Shown here: positions 44,000 through 53,241 of the stretch, piece after piece
Numbering within the stretch: position 1 is the stretch's first letter
Layout of the letters: every line of letters begins with the position of its first letter
NCBI RefSeq assembly: GCF_019797765.1
Contig: NZ_CP081862.1
Coordinates: 1,488,001 to 1,552,000, forward strand
Source: Cellulomonas sp. C5510
GTDB lineage: Bacteria; Actinomycetota; Actinomycetes; Actinomycetales; Cellulomonadaceae
Length of the DNA: 64,000 bases
Reading direction: 5' to 3'
Notes under the pieces: generated by a model
Told to the model about the DNA's origin: nothing
Seen by the model: the letters and a program-made list of their open reading frames with translations, nothing else
The model's database searches: none
Translations under genes and position numbers: made by a program

Positions 44000-45202
44000 A
44001 TGCAACAGCGTACGAAGTGGCTCTCCATCACCACCCTCGGCCTCGCCGCCGTCCTCGCGTCGGGCTCGGCCGCCATGGCCGACCCGATCAACCCGGACAC
44101 GGGGGCGCCGACGCTCAACCGCGCGCTGAACGGCTCGGGCTCGGACACCACCCAGGACCTGAACAACGGCCTGTCCGCGGTGGTCGAGCGCAACGGTCAG
44201 CTCATCCTGGGCTCCTGGGACGCCACCGTCCCGGCCGGTGACGACAACTTCATCCAGACCCACACGGGTGGCACGTCGATCCCGCGCCCGAACGGTTCCG
44301 GCCAGGGCGTCTCCGCGCTGAAGGCCACGGTGACCGGCTCGGTGCTGTCCAACGCGCGGGGCACCTCGAACGCGCCGCTGAGCCGGTCGGACCTCCAGTT
44401 CGCCCGCTCCTCCAGCGGCGTGCCCGCCAGCACCTCCGGCGCGTACTCGTACGTCCCGCTGGCCGTCGACGCCGTCACCTACGCGTTCGGTCCGGCCAGC
44501 TCCCTGCCGGAGCAGCTCGAGCTGTCCGAGCTCACGGCGATCTACCGCGCGGCGGAGGGTGCGTCGGTCGTCATCGACGGCACGCCCTACGTCGTCGGCA
44601 GCGGCGCGAGTGCGGCCATCCACCCGTACCTGCCGCAGTCCGGCTCCGGGACCCGGGCGTTCTTCCTGGCCCAGCTCGGCCTGACCGAGACCACCAAGGG
44701 CTCGGCCGTCAAGGACGTGTTCTCCGGCGGCTCCGTGCAGGAGCACGACGGCAGCGTGCTCGCTGCCGACCCGAAGGGCCTCGTGCCCTTCTCGGTCGCG
44801 CAGTGGATCGCGCAGGGCAACGCCGACGACCTGACCAGCTCGTACGGCGTCGAGGTGCTGGACCGCCGGAAGGGTGCCGAGCTCGGCACCGTCGGCGCCC
44901 AGGCGCCGGTCGTCGACGGGGTGCTGAACACGGCGTTCCAGATCACCCGGCCGGTGTTCACCGTGGTGGAGAACGCGGCCATCGGCACGAACACGGACCT
45001 CGCGTTCGCGTTCGTCGACAACCCGGCCACGGCCGCGACCGAGGGTGCGGTCTACACCGCGGAGAGCCCCTCGGGCGAGTCCTGGGTCATCGAGGACTTC
45101 GGCTTCGGCTCCCTGATCAACCGGGACTCCGAGGTCAACGGCGTCACGATCGCCGGCGAGACCTACCGCGCCGGCGACGCCGTGAACTTCCGCACCAACT
45201 GA
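44000..45202 (+). CDS. Secreted solute-binding-like protein (PstS superfamily)
   Basis: The 400-residue exported protein has a cleavable signal peptide (LSITTLGLAAVLASGSAAMA) and no anchor. The mature start LNRALNGSGSDTTQDLNNGL is typical of a group of actinobacterial PstS-like substrate-binding proteins; later LAVDAVTYAFGP, ELSELTAIYRAAEG and QSGSGTRAFFLAQLG match the phosphate-binding fold, with GSGTR resembling the PstS ligand loop. ATG 44000 has GGAAGG upstream. It is preceded and followed by strong hairpins, so it may be made in larger amounts than its neighbours. It could be a diffusible phosphate scavenger or a partner of the WxL proteins; the ligand is not proven. Confidence 0.75.
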   Translation: MQQRTKWLSITTLGLAAVLASGSAAMADPINPDTGAPTLNRALNGSGSDTTQDLNNGLSAVVERNGQLILGSWDATVPAGDDNFIQTHTGGTSIPRPNGSGQGVSALKATVTGSVLSNARGTSNAPLSRSDLQFARSSSGVPASTSGAYSYVPLAVDAVTYAFGPASSLPEQLELSELTAIYRAAEGASVVIDGTPYVVGSGASAAIHPYLPQSGSGTRAFFLAQLGLTETTKGSAVKDVFSGGSVQEHDGSVLAADPKGLVPFSVAQWIAQGNADDLTSSYGVEVLDRRKGAELGTVGAQAPVVDGVLNTAFQITRPVFTVVENAAIGTNTDLAFAFVDNPATAATEGAVYTAESPSGESWVIEDFGFGSLINRDSEVNGVTIAGETYRAGDAVNFRTN

Positions 45203-45228
45203 GCACCACCACGCCGGCCTGACCGGCA

Positions 45229-45265
45229 GGGGTGCGCCCGTCCCGGTCGGGGACGGGCGCACCCC
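45229..45265 (+). terminator. Strong hairpin after the secreted binding protein
   Basis: A perfect 16-base inverted repeat (GGGGTGCGCCCGTCCC at 45229-45244, GGGACGGGCGCACCCC at 45250-45265) with a 5-base loop, 26 bases after the stop codon. Confidence 0.75.
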
Positions 45266-45311
45266 GCACCACCGCCCGGACCCCTCCGCTCCCCGAGACA
45301 GGACCCCTGCC

Positions 45312-46625
45312 ATGCCTCGCACCTCCTTCCTGCGCCGCGCCGGCGCCCTCGTCGCGGCGGCCGTGGCCGCCGCCACGCTCACGGCGATGCCCGCCCAGGC
45401 GGCGAACGGCGTGCTCGACCCGGCCAACCGGCTGGGCGACATCACGCTGACCCCGTCGTCGGGCGCGCTCGCCACGGGTGGCGGCCCCACGGGGCTGACC
45501 ACCGCCGTCGGGTGCCCCGACGGCTTCCGCAAGTCCTCGCGCGTCCTGTTCATCTGGGAGGACGGCACCCAGGCGAGCAAGTGGCCGGGCATCGTGCAGG
45601 CTGCTGCTGCGGCCGGCAACGGGCTCGACGGGCAGCCGATGGCACGCACCGGCACATCCGCCGCGCGGTGGATCACCGCCGGGTTCCCCGCGAGCGCGTT
45701 CCAGAGCGGCCTGGCCACCTACGTCGTCACCTGCGACCCGGGTGAGACCCCGGACGGCACCTACCCCGCGACGACCGACCCGGTCGGCACCGCGAAGTAC
45801 TTCTCGGTCGACGTCCGGATCGACACCGAGGCCAAGACCTGGGCGGTGGACGCCGCCCCCGTCGAGAAGGTCGACACGACCACCACGCTCACCCCGACCG
45901 CCGGCAACGACGGCTCGGTCATCCTCACCGCGGCCGTGGTGCCCGCCGCCACCGGGTCGGTGTCCTTCGTGAACACGGCGACCGGCGCCCAGGTCGGTGC
46001 GGGCACCCTCGCAGACGGTTCGGCGTCCGCCACCGTGGCCGGGCTCACCGCCGGCACGGAGTACCGGTTCAAGGCCGTCTACGGCGGCGACGCGGCGCAC
46101 AACGGCTCAGAGTCGAACGAGGCCGTCGTCACCACGGTGGCCGAGCCGCAGCCGCCGCAGCAGACCGACATCACCGTCACGATCCCCGCGTCCGCGACGG
46201 GGCTCAAGTTCACGGTGACCCCGGGCGCGGTGGCGCTGAGCCAGGCGACCCTGGACGGCACCTCCTACGTGGCCAGCGGCACGCTCGGTGCCGTCACCGT
46301 GTCGGACAGCCGCACCACCCGCACCCCGTGGACGCTCAACGGCAGGGCCGGTGCGTTCGTGAACAAGGCCGACGCCACGAAGACGTTCGCGGCGTCGGCG
46401 CTCGGCTGGACCCCCGCGCTGGTCGGCACCGGCAACGCCGGCACCGCCGGTGCGGCGGTCGCCCCCGGCGCGAACGGCGGCCTGTCGACCGACAAGGCGC
46501 TGGCCCAGGCGACCGCGGGCGTGACCGGGGACGAGACCCGCGTCGAGGCCGGCATCGCGCTGAAGGCGCCGTCCGACGTCGCCGCGGGCGAGTACACGGC
46601 GACCCTCACGCTGACGCTCATCTGA
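45312..46625 (+). CDS. WxL-domain surface protein with Ig-like repeat
   Basis: The 437-residue exported protein has a signal peptide (RRAGALVAAAVAAATLTAMPAQA), an N-terminal globular domain (GCPDGFRKSSRVLFIWEDG, AARWITAGFPASAF), a bacterial Ig-like domain (TTTLTPTAGNDGSVILTAAV ... YRFKAVYGGDAAHNGSESN) and a C-terminal WxL-type domain. The last part shows VTVSDSR, then TPWTLNGRAGAF (the W-x-L motif), LGWTPAL, and the closing strand EYTATLTLTLI, in which the second W-x-L is replaced. WxL domains bind the cell wall non-covalently in low-GC Gram-positives. The next gene encodes a DUF916-type partner, which strengthens the assignment. Flanked by two strong hairpins. Confidence 0.75.
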   Translation: MPRTSFLRRAGALVAAAVAAATLTAMPAQAANGVLDPANRLGDITLTPSSGALATGGGPTGLTTAVGCPDGFRKSSRVLFIWEDGTQASKWPGIVQAAAAAGNGLDGQPMARTGTSAARWITAGFPASAFQSGLATYVVTCDPGETPDGTYPATTDPVGTAKYFSVDVRIDTEAKTWAVDAAPVEKVDTTTTLTPTAGNDGSVILTAAVVPAATGSVSFVNTATGAQVGAGTLADGSASATVAGLTAGTEYRFKAVYGGDAAHNGSESNEAVVTTVAEPQPPQQTDITVTIPASATGLKFTVTPGAVALSQATLDGTSYVASGTLGAVTVSDSRTTRTPWTLNGRAGAFVNKADATKTFAASALGWTPALVGTGNAGTAGAAVAPGANGGLSTDKALAQATAGVTGDETRVEAGIALKAPSDVAAGEYTATLTLTLI

Positions 46626-46655
46626 GCGGAGGCCCGATCGCCACGCCGCGTCCCG

Positions 46656-46692
46656 GCGGCCCGCCCGGTCCACCTCGGACCGGGCGGGCCGC
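46656..46692 (+). terminator. Strong hairpin after the WxL-type gene
   Basis: A perfect 16-base inverted repeat (GCGGCCCGCCCGGTCC at 46656-46671, GGACCGGGCGGGCCGC at 46677-46692) with a 5-base loop. Confidence 0.75.
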
Positions 46693-46743
46693 ACGGCCGC
46701 GCCCGTCCCGCACCCCTGTCCCGTCCGTGACCGAGAGGCGTCC

Positions 46744-47892
46744 ATGACCGCCCCCACCCGCGCCGCCCTCGCGCTGGCGCTGCTCGCGACGCTCGTCGCG
46801 GGACCCGCCCCCGCCGCACAGGCCCGCGTGCCCGCCGCCGAGGGCGACGTGACCTGGAGCGTCCAGCCCTCCACCCCGGCCGGCCCCGACGGCCGCACCG
46901 AGCTGACCTACCAGGTCGCCCCGGGCACGACCGTGACCGACTGGGTCGCCGTGTCGAACTACTCGGCCACCCCGGCGACGTTCCGGGTGTACGCCGCGGA
47001 CGCCACCACCGACTACGAGACCGGCGCGTTCACGCTGGTCGGCGCGGACCAGGCGTCCACCGACCTCGGCGCCTGGACCGCCGTCGACTCGGCCGCGTCG
47101 GTCTGCCCGGTGACCGAGGACCCGGCTGCCGAGGCCGCTTGCGTCGCGGGGCTGGGCGTCGAGGTCACGGTCGGGGCGGGGGAGCGGGTGGACCTGCCCG
47201 TCGCGATCACCGTGCCGCACGACGCGACCCCGGGCGACCACGCCGCGGGGGTCGTCGCGTCGTACACGTCGACCGGCACCGACGCCGCCGGCTCCGCGGT
47301 CCAGGTCGCCCAGCGCGTCGGCACCCGGCTGCACCTGCGGGTGGACGGGCCGCTGACCAGTGTGCTGACCGTCTCCGGCGCCGTCGCGGGGTACTCCGGG
47401 GCGGCGTGGCCGTTCGGCGGCACGGCGGCCCAGGTCGCGTTCGACCTGACCAACGCCGGGAACACGCTGATGTCGGCCGAGCCGGTCGTGCGGCTCACGG
47501 GCCCTTTCGGGACCGACCTCGGCACGGTGACGCTCGACCCGGTCGCCGACCTGGTGCCCGGGGGCACCGCGCACGTGGTGGCTGAGCTTCCCGGCGTCCC
47601 GCCTGCGCTGCTGCTGTCCGGCGCGATCACCGTCACCCCGTCCGGCCCCGAGGACCCGGCGACACCCGCGGGCGAGGTCGTCACCGCCTCCGTGCGCGCC
47701 TGGGCGGTGCCGTGGGCGGCGCTCGGCCTCCTGGTCCTCGTCGCCGGCGGCGTGACGGCGACCGTGCTGCTGCGCCGCCGGTCCCGCCGGCTGCTGGGCG
47801 AGGACCTCGCCGCCTACGCCGACCAGGTGCGGGCCGAGGCGCTCGCCGGCCGACCCGACCACCACGACCACGAGAGCGAGAGCGCCCGATGA
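46744..47892 (+). CDS. DUF916-type WxL-interacting membrane protein
   Basis: The 382-residue protein has a signal peptide (ALALALLATLVAGPAPAAQA), a first beta-sandwich (VTWSVQPSTPAGPDGRTELT, TTVTDWVAVSNYSATPATFRV) matching the peptidoglycan-binding/WxL-interacting DUF916 pattern with its GVVASYTSTG...QRVGTRLHLRV segment, a second beta domain, then one membrane helix (WAALGLLVLVAGGVTATVLLRRR) and a cytosolic tail of about 45 residues. In Enterococcus and Listeria such proteins tether WxL proteins to the membrane and wall. It lies right after the WxL-type gene and overlaps the next gene as ATGA. Confidence 0.8.
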   Translation: MTAPTRAALALALLATLVAGPAPAAQARVPAAEGDVTWSVQPSTPAGPDGRTELTYQVAPGTTVTDWVAVSNYSATPATFRVYAADATTDYETGAFTLVGADQASTDLGAWTAVDSAASVCPVTEDPAAEAACVAGLGVEVTVGAGERVDLPVAITVPHDATPGDHAAGVVASYTSTGTDAAGSAVQVAQRVGTRLHLRVDGPLTSVLTVSGAVAGYSGAAWPFGGTAAQVAFDLTNAGNTLMSAEPVVRLTGPFGTDLGTVTLDPVADLVPGGTAHVVAELPGVPPALLLSGAITVTPSGPEDPATPAGEVVTASVRAWAVPWAALGLLVLVAGGVTATVLLRRRSRRLLGEDLAAYADQVRAEALAGRPDHHDHESESAR

Positions 47893-48668
47893 CCCGCACC
47901 CCTCCCACGCGCACCCGGCGCGCCGCCGGCACCCTGTTGGCGGTCGTCCTGGCGGGCGTCGCCTGGTCGAGCCTCGCCGCGGGCACCGCGCACGCGGCCG
48001 ACCCGGCCGGCCCGGACCTCACGGTGACGATCCCGGGTCCCGCGTCCACGCCTCCGGCACAGCCCGGCCCGTCGACCCGACCCCCCGGGGGGACACCGCC
48101 GGTCACCGGGCCCGGGACCACTCCGCCGGCGGCCACGAAGCCGGGCGCGGGCACCCGTGGCGGCACGACGACCGTCGAGACCGACGCTCCGCCGGCGGAC
48201 GCCGCCCCGTGCGTGCCGACGGAGCCCGCGGTCCCGACGACGCCGGAGTCCGCGGGCGAGCCGGTGGCGACCGACCGGACGGTGTACCTGCCGGGCCAGC
48301 AGATGACGGTCACCGCGGCCGGGTTCCCGGCGGGGGAGCGGGTGCAGCTGGTGCTGTTCGCCGACCCGGCCGTCGTCGGCACGTTCACCGCGGACGCGGC
48401 GGGGTCGGTCGAGGCCGTCGTTCCGGTCGCGGAGCAGACCGCCGCGGGACGGCTGGCGGTCCAGCTGAGGGGGTGGTGCACCGGGATCGCGCTGGGTGAC
48501 GTCCTGATCGGGTCCGCCACCGCGGACGACGCCGGCACGCAGGGAGTGCCGGCGTGGGCCTGGTGGGCGGGCGGCGGGGTGGGCCTGACCGGGGCCGGTG
48601 TCGGCGGCTGGTGGCTGCTGCGGGCGATGCGTGCGCCGGTGGCGGCGATGGCGCCGGTGCTCTCGTGA
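47889..48668 (+). CDS. Ig-like membrane-anchored surface protein
   Basis: The 259-residue protein has a signal peptide (GTLLAVVLAGVAWSSLAAGTAHA), a long Pro/Thr/Gly-rich spacer of about 80 residues, one Ig-like domain of the actinobacterial type (DRTVYLPGQQMTVTAAGFPAGERVQ... GTFTADAAGSVEAVVPV, with one cysteine in RGWCTG) and a C-terminal membrane helix (WWAGGGVGLTGAGVGGWWLL). It has no sortase motif. It overlaps both neighbours (ATGA before, GTGA after), so it is made together with the WxL-interacting protein and the sortase-fold protein and may be part of the same surface complex. Confidence 0.7.
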   Translation: MTRTPPTRTRRAAGTLLAVVLAGVAWSSLAAGTAHAADPAGPDLTVTIPGPASTPPAQPGPSTRPPGGTPPVTGPGTTPPAATKPGAGTRGGTTTVETDAPPADAAPCVPTEPAVPTTPESAGEPVATDRTVYLPGQQMTVTAAGFPAGERVQLVLFADPAVVGTFTADAAGSVEAVVPVAEQTAAGRLAVQLRGWCTGIALGDVLIGSATADDAGTQGVPAWAWWAGGGVGLTGAGVGGWWLLRAMRAPVAAMAPVLS

Positions 48669-49744
48669 CCGCGGGCACCGCGGTGGAGTCGGAGCAGGAC
48701 GCGCCCGCGCCTCCTGCCCGGCGCGAGCCGCGGCAGCGCCGGGGGCAGCGGCGGGCCGGGCGGCAGGTGCAGGCACCCGGGCGGAAGCGGATCGACCGCG
48801 GGAACGCGGTGCCGCGCCACGGCCGGTCCGGTGGCGGCGCACCCGCGGTCCCCGGCCGGTCGCGGCTGCCCGCCCCGGCCCCGCGTCCACTCGCGCCACG
48901 GGACGGGCGGTGGTGGACCGGCGCGGCCCTGCTGACGGTGTCGGTGCTGCTGCTCGCGTTCGTCGCGCACGTCGCCGTGCTCTCCGGGTTCCAGCACAAG
49001 CGCGCGCAGACGCTGTCCTACGGCGAGCTGCGCGACTCGCTGGCCCGGGCCGAGACGCCCGTCGGGCCGCTGGACGTCGACGAGGAACTGGTCGCGGCCG
49101 GCACGCCCGTCGCGCTGCTGGAGATCCCCGCCGTCGGGCTGTCCGAGGTCGTCACCGAGGGCACGACGGCCGAGGTGCTGCGGTCCGGGCCGGGCCACCG
49201 CCGGGACACCGCGATGCCGGGGCAGCCCGGCACGACGGTGCTGGTCGGGCGGCAGACGACCTACGGCGGCCCGTTCGGCGCGCTGAGCGAGCTGGCACCC
49301 GGCGACGACATCACGGTCACCACCGGGCAGGGCACGCACACCTATCGGGTGCTCGGGCTGCGTCGGGCCGGTGACCCCGAACCCGCCGCGGTGCGCCGCG
49401 GGGAGGGTCGGCTCGAGCTGCAGACCGCGGACGGGCTCGCGCTGTTCCCGTCGGGCGTGCTGCACGTCGACGCCGCGCTGGTGTCCGAGGTGCAGGAGGC
49501 CCCTCGCCAGGTGATCGCGTACGAGGCCCTGCCCGCCGCCGAGCGCGCGATGGGGCAGGACGCGGGGGCGTGGTGGACCGCGTTCTTCGTCCTCGTCTTC
49601 CTGGTGGCCGCCGGTGTGGGCCTGTGGTGGCTCTGGAACACCTGGGGCCGCTGGCACTCCTGGCTGGTCGGCGTGCCCGTCCTGCTGGCCCTCGGCGTCG
49701 CGGGCGCCGACGTCGTGATGAACGCCCTGCCCAACGTCCTGTGA
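48665..49744 (+). CDS. Pseudo-sortase: sortase-fold membrane protein without catalytic residues
   Basis: The 359-residue protein starts with an 85-residue basic, disordered region, one membrane helix ([18 protein letters not shown]), a class E-like sortase domain and two further membrane helices at the C-terminus. The sortase fold is clear ([51 protein letters not shown]), but all three catalytic positions are changed. The usual AGHR reads VGRQ (no histidine), the usual TLTTC reads LELQTA (no cysteine), and the following arginine is missing (LFPSGVLHV). It cannot be a conventional transpeptidase. It may bind sorting-like or WxL-type partners as a scaffold. It overlaps the preceding gene as GTGA. 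Confidence 0.82.
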   Translation: MTAGTAVESEQDAPAPPARREPRQRRGQRRAGRQVQAPGRKRIDRGNAVPRHGRSGGGAPAVPGRSRLPAPAPRPLAPRDGRWWTGAALLTVSVLLLAFVAHVAVLSGFQHKRAQTLSYGELRDSLARAETPVGPLDVDEELVAAGTPVALLEIPAVGLSEVVTEGTTAEVLRSGPGHRRDTAMPGQPGTTVLVGRQTTYGGPFGALSELAPGDDITVTTGQGTHTYRVLGLRRAGDPEPAAVRRGEGRLELQTADGLALFPSGVLHVDAALVSEVQEAPRQVIAYEALPAAERAMGQDAGAWWTAFFVLVFLVAAGVGLWWLWNTWGRWHSWLVGVPVLLALGVAGADVVMNALPNVL

Positions 49745-49766
49745 CCGTCCGAGACCCGAGGACCCG

Positions 49767-50768
49767 ATGATGACCACGACCTCCCGCGTGCACGTCACGC
49801 CGCCCGACCAGAACGTCACGACTGTGCTGCCCGCCGTCGGCACCGAGGCGCCGGACGTCCCGGCGCCGCTCCCGGCGCCCGCCCGTGCCACCGAGCGCGA
49901 GGCCGATGCCGAGATCGCCGACACGCGCCCCGCGCACGCCGCCCCGGCGCCACCCGCGCTCGGCGTGCCCGCGCCCAGCGTCCCGGTGCAGCCGCTGTCC
50001 TCGATCGACGCGCGCGAGATCTCCGCGTGGTTCGGCAGCCACCAGGTGCTCGAGCGCGTCTCGCTGTCGATGCCCGCAGGCCAGGTCACCGCGCTGATCG
50101 GCCCGTCCGGCTGCGGCAAGTCGACGTTCCTGCGGATCCTCAACCGGATGCACGAGCTCGTCCCGTCCGCGGCGCTCGCGGGCGAGGTGCTGCTGGACGG
50201 CGTCGACATCTACGACCGGCGCCGCAAGCTGCAGGACGCGCGCAAGGACATCGGCATGGTGTTCCAGAAGCCGAACCCGTTCCCGGCCATGAGCATCTAC
50301 GACAACGTCGTGGCCGGGCTCAAGCTCACCGGGACCAAGGCGTCCCGGGACACCAAGGACGAGCTGGTCGAGCGCTCCCTCACCTCCGCGGGCCTGTGGC
50401 GCGAGGTCAAGGACCGGCTCAAGCAGCCCGGCGGCGGCCTGTCCGGTGGACAGCAGCAGCGGCTGTGCATCGCCCGGTCGCTGGCGATCAGGCCCAAGGT
50501 GCTGCTGATGGACGAGCCGTGTTCTGCCCTTGACCCGACCTCGACCCGGGTCATCGAGGAGACGATGACCGAGCTGCGCCAGGAAGTCACGATCGTCATC
50601 GTCACCCACAACATGCAGCAGGCGCAGCGTGTCTCCCAGCAGTGCGCGTTCTTCCTGGCCGCGCAGGGCACACCCGGTGCGATCGTCGAGCACGGCGACA
50701 CCGACGCGATGTTCGCCGACCCGCAGGACCCCCGCACGTACGACTACGTGAACGGGCGGTTCGGGTGA
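49767..50768 (+). CDS. pstB: Phosphate ABC transporter ATPase PstB
   Basis: This energy-coupling subunit of the phosphate importer has 333 residues, including a 75-residue disordered N-terminal extension ([20 protein letters not shown]) not found in ordinary 250-residue PstB. The ATPase is intact: Walker [35 protein letters not shown] (a PstB signature), [29 protein letters not shown] and the switch histidine in [12 protein letters not shown]. It is separated from pstCA by seven surface-protein genes, an unusual arrangement. It ends in a GTGA overlap with the kinase gene. Confidence 0.95.
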   Translation: MMTTTSRVHVTPPDQNVTTVLPAVGTEAPDVPAPLPAPARATEREADAEIADTRPAHAAPAPPALGVPAPSVPVQPLSSIDAREISAWFGSHQVLERVSLSMPAGQVTALIGPSGCGKSTFLRILNRMHELVPSAALAGEVLLDGVDIYDRRRKLQDARKDIGMVFQKPNPFPAMSIYDNVVAGLKLTGTKASRDTKDELVERSLTSAGLWREVKDRLKQPGGGLSGGQQQRLCIARSLAIRPKVLLMDEPCSALDPTSTRVIEETMTELRQEVTIVIVTHNMQQAQRVSQQCAFFLAAQGTPGAIVEHGDTDAMFADPQDPRTYDYVNGRFG

Positions 50769-52465
50769 CCGGTACGGCCGACGCGACTCTCGGCGGCCGG
50801 TTCGTCATCGGCGACCTGCTCGGCGTCGGCGGATCGGCTTCGGTCTACGAGGCGGAGGACCTGCAACGCAGCGACGACGACGGCGCGCCGGTCCGGGTCG
50901 CCGTCAAGGTGCTGCACCCGCACCTGGGTGCGGACGCCTGGACTCGCGACGCGTTCCTCGCCGAGGCGCGCGCTGTTCAGGGGCTTCGGCACCCGAACGT
51001 CGCGGCGGTGCACGGCTCAGGTCTGCACGAGGCCGGCGGCGTGACGATGGCCTGGATCGCGCTGGACCTGGTTCCCGGCGGCAGCGTCGGCGACCGGGTC
51101 GCTGCGGAGGGGCCGATGACGCCGCTCGCCGCGGGTGCGGTGCTGGACGGCGTTCTCGCGGCGCTCGAGGCCGCGCACGCCCGTGGGCTGGTGCACCGGG
51201 ACGTGAGCCCCGGCAACGTGCTGCTCGCGCGGGGGACCGGGTCGATTCGGGCAGCCGACGTCCGGCTGGTCGACTTCGGGCTCGCCGACGCTGCCGGGCG
51301 CACGGCCGCGGGCAGCGACGTGCTGCGCGCCCCGGTGCGTGATGGGTCGGCGTCCGTGGTGGGGAACCTGCACTTCCTGTCGCCCGAGCAGGCGCAGGCA
51401 CTGCCGGTCGGCCCCGCCGGCGACGTCTACCAGGTGGGTGCCCTGGCGCACCTGCTGCTGACCGGGCAGCCGCCATTCCCGCGTGCGACCGCCGTGCAGG
51501 TGCTGCAGGCGCACGTCACCGCTCCGCCGCCGGTTCCGTCGGCCCTGGTGCCGGCCGCGCGGCCGCTCGACCGGGTGGTGACCCGGGCTCTGGCCAAGAC
51601 CCCCCTGCGCCGGTACCGAGACGCGGCGGAGATGCGGTCGGCCCTGGCCGCGGTCCTGGTGGGCCTCACGCAGCCGGACCCGCCCGCTTGGACGACTGCT
51701 GACGCCACTCCGGAGGTCTCCCGCACCCGGGCGCTGCCCGCCGCCGGCGACCTCGCGTACCTGGCCGCCGCCGATGGGCCCGAGCCGCGAGGGCCGCACT
51801 CCGCGGCCGCACGGGTGCCGACCGGCGGGGTGCTCGCGTGCGTCGCGGTCGCGCTGGTGGTCGGCCTCGCGACCTGGGGCGTGCTGGGCGGGGACGCCGC
51901 CCCGCAAGTCGCCGTGCCGCCGGCGGCGTCCCCGTCGGCGTCGGCTGCGGCGACGTCGGCTCCGAGCACCGCACCGGTCGCCGTCCCGCCGCCTGCGGAC
52001 GCGACCTCGCCACCCGCCGTCGCCGAGGCGCCGTCCGCCGTCGCGGTCCCGGTGCTGGTCGGGTCGCTCGCTGACGCCCAGGCGACTCTGCTGCTCGCGG
52101 GTCTGGTGCTCGGCGGGGTGCAGGACGAGGACTCGCCGCTCGCGGCCGACGTCGTGCTGGGTCAGGTGCCGGCCGCGGGCAGCCCCGTCGCGCCGGGCAC
52201 TGCCGTGGACGTGGTGGTCGCGTCCGGGGCGAATGAGGTCCCCGCGGTGGCGGGCCTCACCGTCGCCTCGGCGACCGCCACGCTCGAGGTGGCCGGCTTC
52301 GTCGTGCAGGGTGACCCCGCGGCGACGTCGGGTGCCCGCGTCACCGGGACTCTGCCGGGCGCAGGTGCGGTCCTGCGTGTGGGGTCGGCGATCACGGTCG
52401 TGCGAGAGGAACCCGCGCCCACCGCGGCGCCGACCGAGCAACCGTCTGCGGGGTCGGGCGCATGA
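50765..52465 (+). CDS. PASTA-domain Ser/Thr protein kinase
   Basis: The 566-residue membrane kinase of the PknB/Stk type has a glycine-rich loop ([17 protein letters not shown]), AVKVLHPH with the catalytic lysine, [18 protein letters not shown] and a shortened activation segment ([19 protein letters not shown]). One membrane helix ([20 protein letters not shown]) is followed by an Ala/Pro spacer and two extracellular PASTA modules ([39 protein letters not shown]). PASTA modules bind muropeptides or lipid II. In HRDVSPGN the usual Lys of HRDLKPxN is Ser. It is coupled to pstB and to the transglycosylase, tying phosphate uptake to cell-wall signalling. Confidence 0.9.
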   Translation: MTGTADATLGGRFVIGDLLGVGGSASVYEAEDLQRSDDDGAPVRVAVKVLHPHLGADAWTRDAFLAEARAVQGLRHPNVAAVHGSGLHEAGGVTMAWIALDLVPGGSVGDRVAAEGPMTPLAAGAVLDGVLAALEAAHARGLVHRDVSPGNVLLARGTGSIRAADVRLVDFGLADAAGRTAAGSDVLRAPVRDGSASVVGNLHFLSPEQAQALPVGPAGDVYQVGALAHLLLTGQPPFPRATAVQVLQAHVTAPPPVPSALVPAARPLDRVVTRALAKTPLRRYRDAAEMRSALAAVLVGLTQPDPPAWTTADATPEVSRTRALPAAGDLAYLAAADGPEPRGPHSAAARVPTGGVLACVAVALVVGLATWGVLGGDAAPQVAVPPAASPSASAAATSAPSTAPVAVPPPADATSPPAVAEAPSAVAVPVLVGSLADAQATLLLAGLVLGGVQDEDSPLAADVVLGQVPAAGSPVAPGTAVDVVVASGANEVPAVAGLTVASATATLEVAGFVVQGDPAATSGARVTGTLPGAGAVLRVGSAITVVREEPAPTAAPTEQPSAGSGA

Positions 52466-53241
52466 CCGCCCCGACGACACCTGACGTGTGGCGGCCGGGG
52501 TGGACGCGGCGCGTGCTGCTCACCGTGGGCCTCGTGCTGCCCCTGGCCGGCGCCACGATCGCGCTGGAGCTCGCCCCGCCGCCCGCCCCGGTCGCGCTCC
52601 TGTCGGGAGACGCTCCTGTGATGGCCGCGCTGCCCGGGGCGACGCGCGACGACGCGGCACCGGGCACAGCTGCGGTGTACCACGTCGATGTCTTGTGGGC
52701 CGAGCGCATCGCCGCCCGCACGGGCATCCCGGTGCGTGCCGTGCTCGCGTACGGCGCGGCGGATCTGGCCGTCGACGCCGAGCAGCCTGGCTGCGGGCTG
52801 GGCTGGAACACGCTCGCGGCCATCGGCAGTATCGAGTCCGGGCACGGGTCGCATGGCGGCGCCGTGTTGGGCGACGACGGCCGCTCGGTCCCGGAGATCC
52901 GCGGCGTCCCGCTGGACGGTGACGGGGTCGCGGCGATCCCGGATACTGATGACGGCACCTGGGACGGGGATGTCGTGTGGGACCGGGCGGTGGGTCCGAT
53001 GCAGTTCATCCCGACCACCTGGGCACGGTGGGGCGCGGACGCTGACGGCGACGGGATCTCTGATCCTGATGTGCTCGACGACGCGGCGTTGGCTGCGGCG
53101 CGGTACCTGTGTGCGGACGCCACCATGACGACGAGCGAGGGGTGGCGCGCTGCGGTCCTGACGTACAACCGCTCCGATGAGTACGCCGACTCGGTGGCTC
53201 GCATCGCCACCGAGTACGCCCGGCGGGCCGGTGCGCCGTGA
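52462..53241 (+). CDS. Secreted lytic murein transglycosylase
   Basis: The 259-residue exported protein has an N-terminal signal anchor (VLLTVGLVLPLAGATIALEL) and a lysozyme-like transglycosylase domain. The catalytic glutamate lies in AAIGSIESGHG, and the motif VGPMQFIPTTWARWGADADG, with the following VLDDAALAAARYLC, is typical of MltB/SLT-type enzymes from actinobacteria. It cleaves peptidoglycan strands to make room for new material or surface proteins. ATG 52462 overlaps the kinase stop, so it is co-translated with a PASTA kinase that may control it. It is the last clearly recognised gene of the phosphate/surface locus. Confidence 0.88.
   Translation: MTAPTTPDVWRPGWTRRVLLTVGLVLPLAGATIALELAPPPAPVALLSGDAPVMAALPGATRDDAAPGTAAVYHVDVLWAERIAARTGIPVRAVLAYGAADLAVDAEQPGCGLGWNTLAAIGSIESGHGSHGGAVLGDDGRSVPEIRGVPLDGDGVAAIPDTDDGTWDGDVVWDRAVGPMQFIPTTWARWGADADGDGISDPDVLDDAALAAARYLCADATMTTSEGWRAAVLTYNRSDEYADSVARIATEYARRAGAP

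Noticed and set aside
48665..49744. Active class E sortase for the LAVTG protein
   Set aside because: Histidine, cysteine and arginine of the active site are all replaced.
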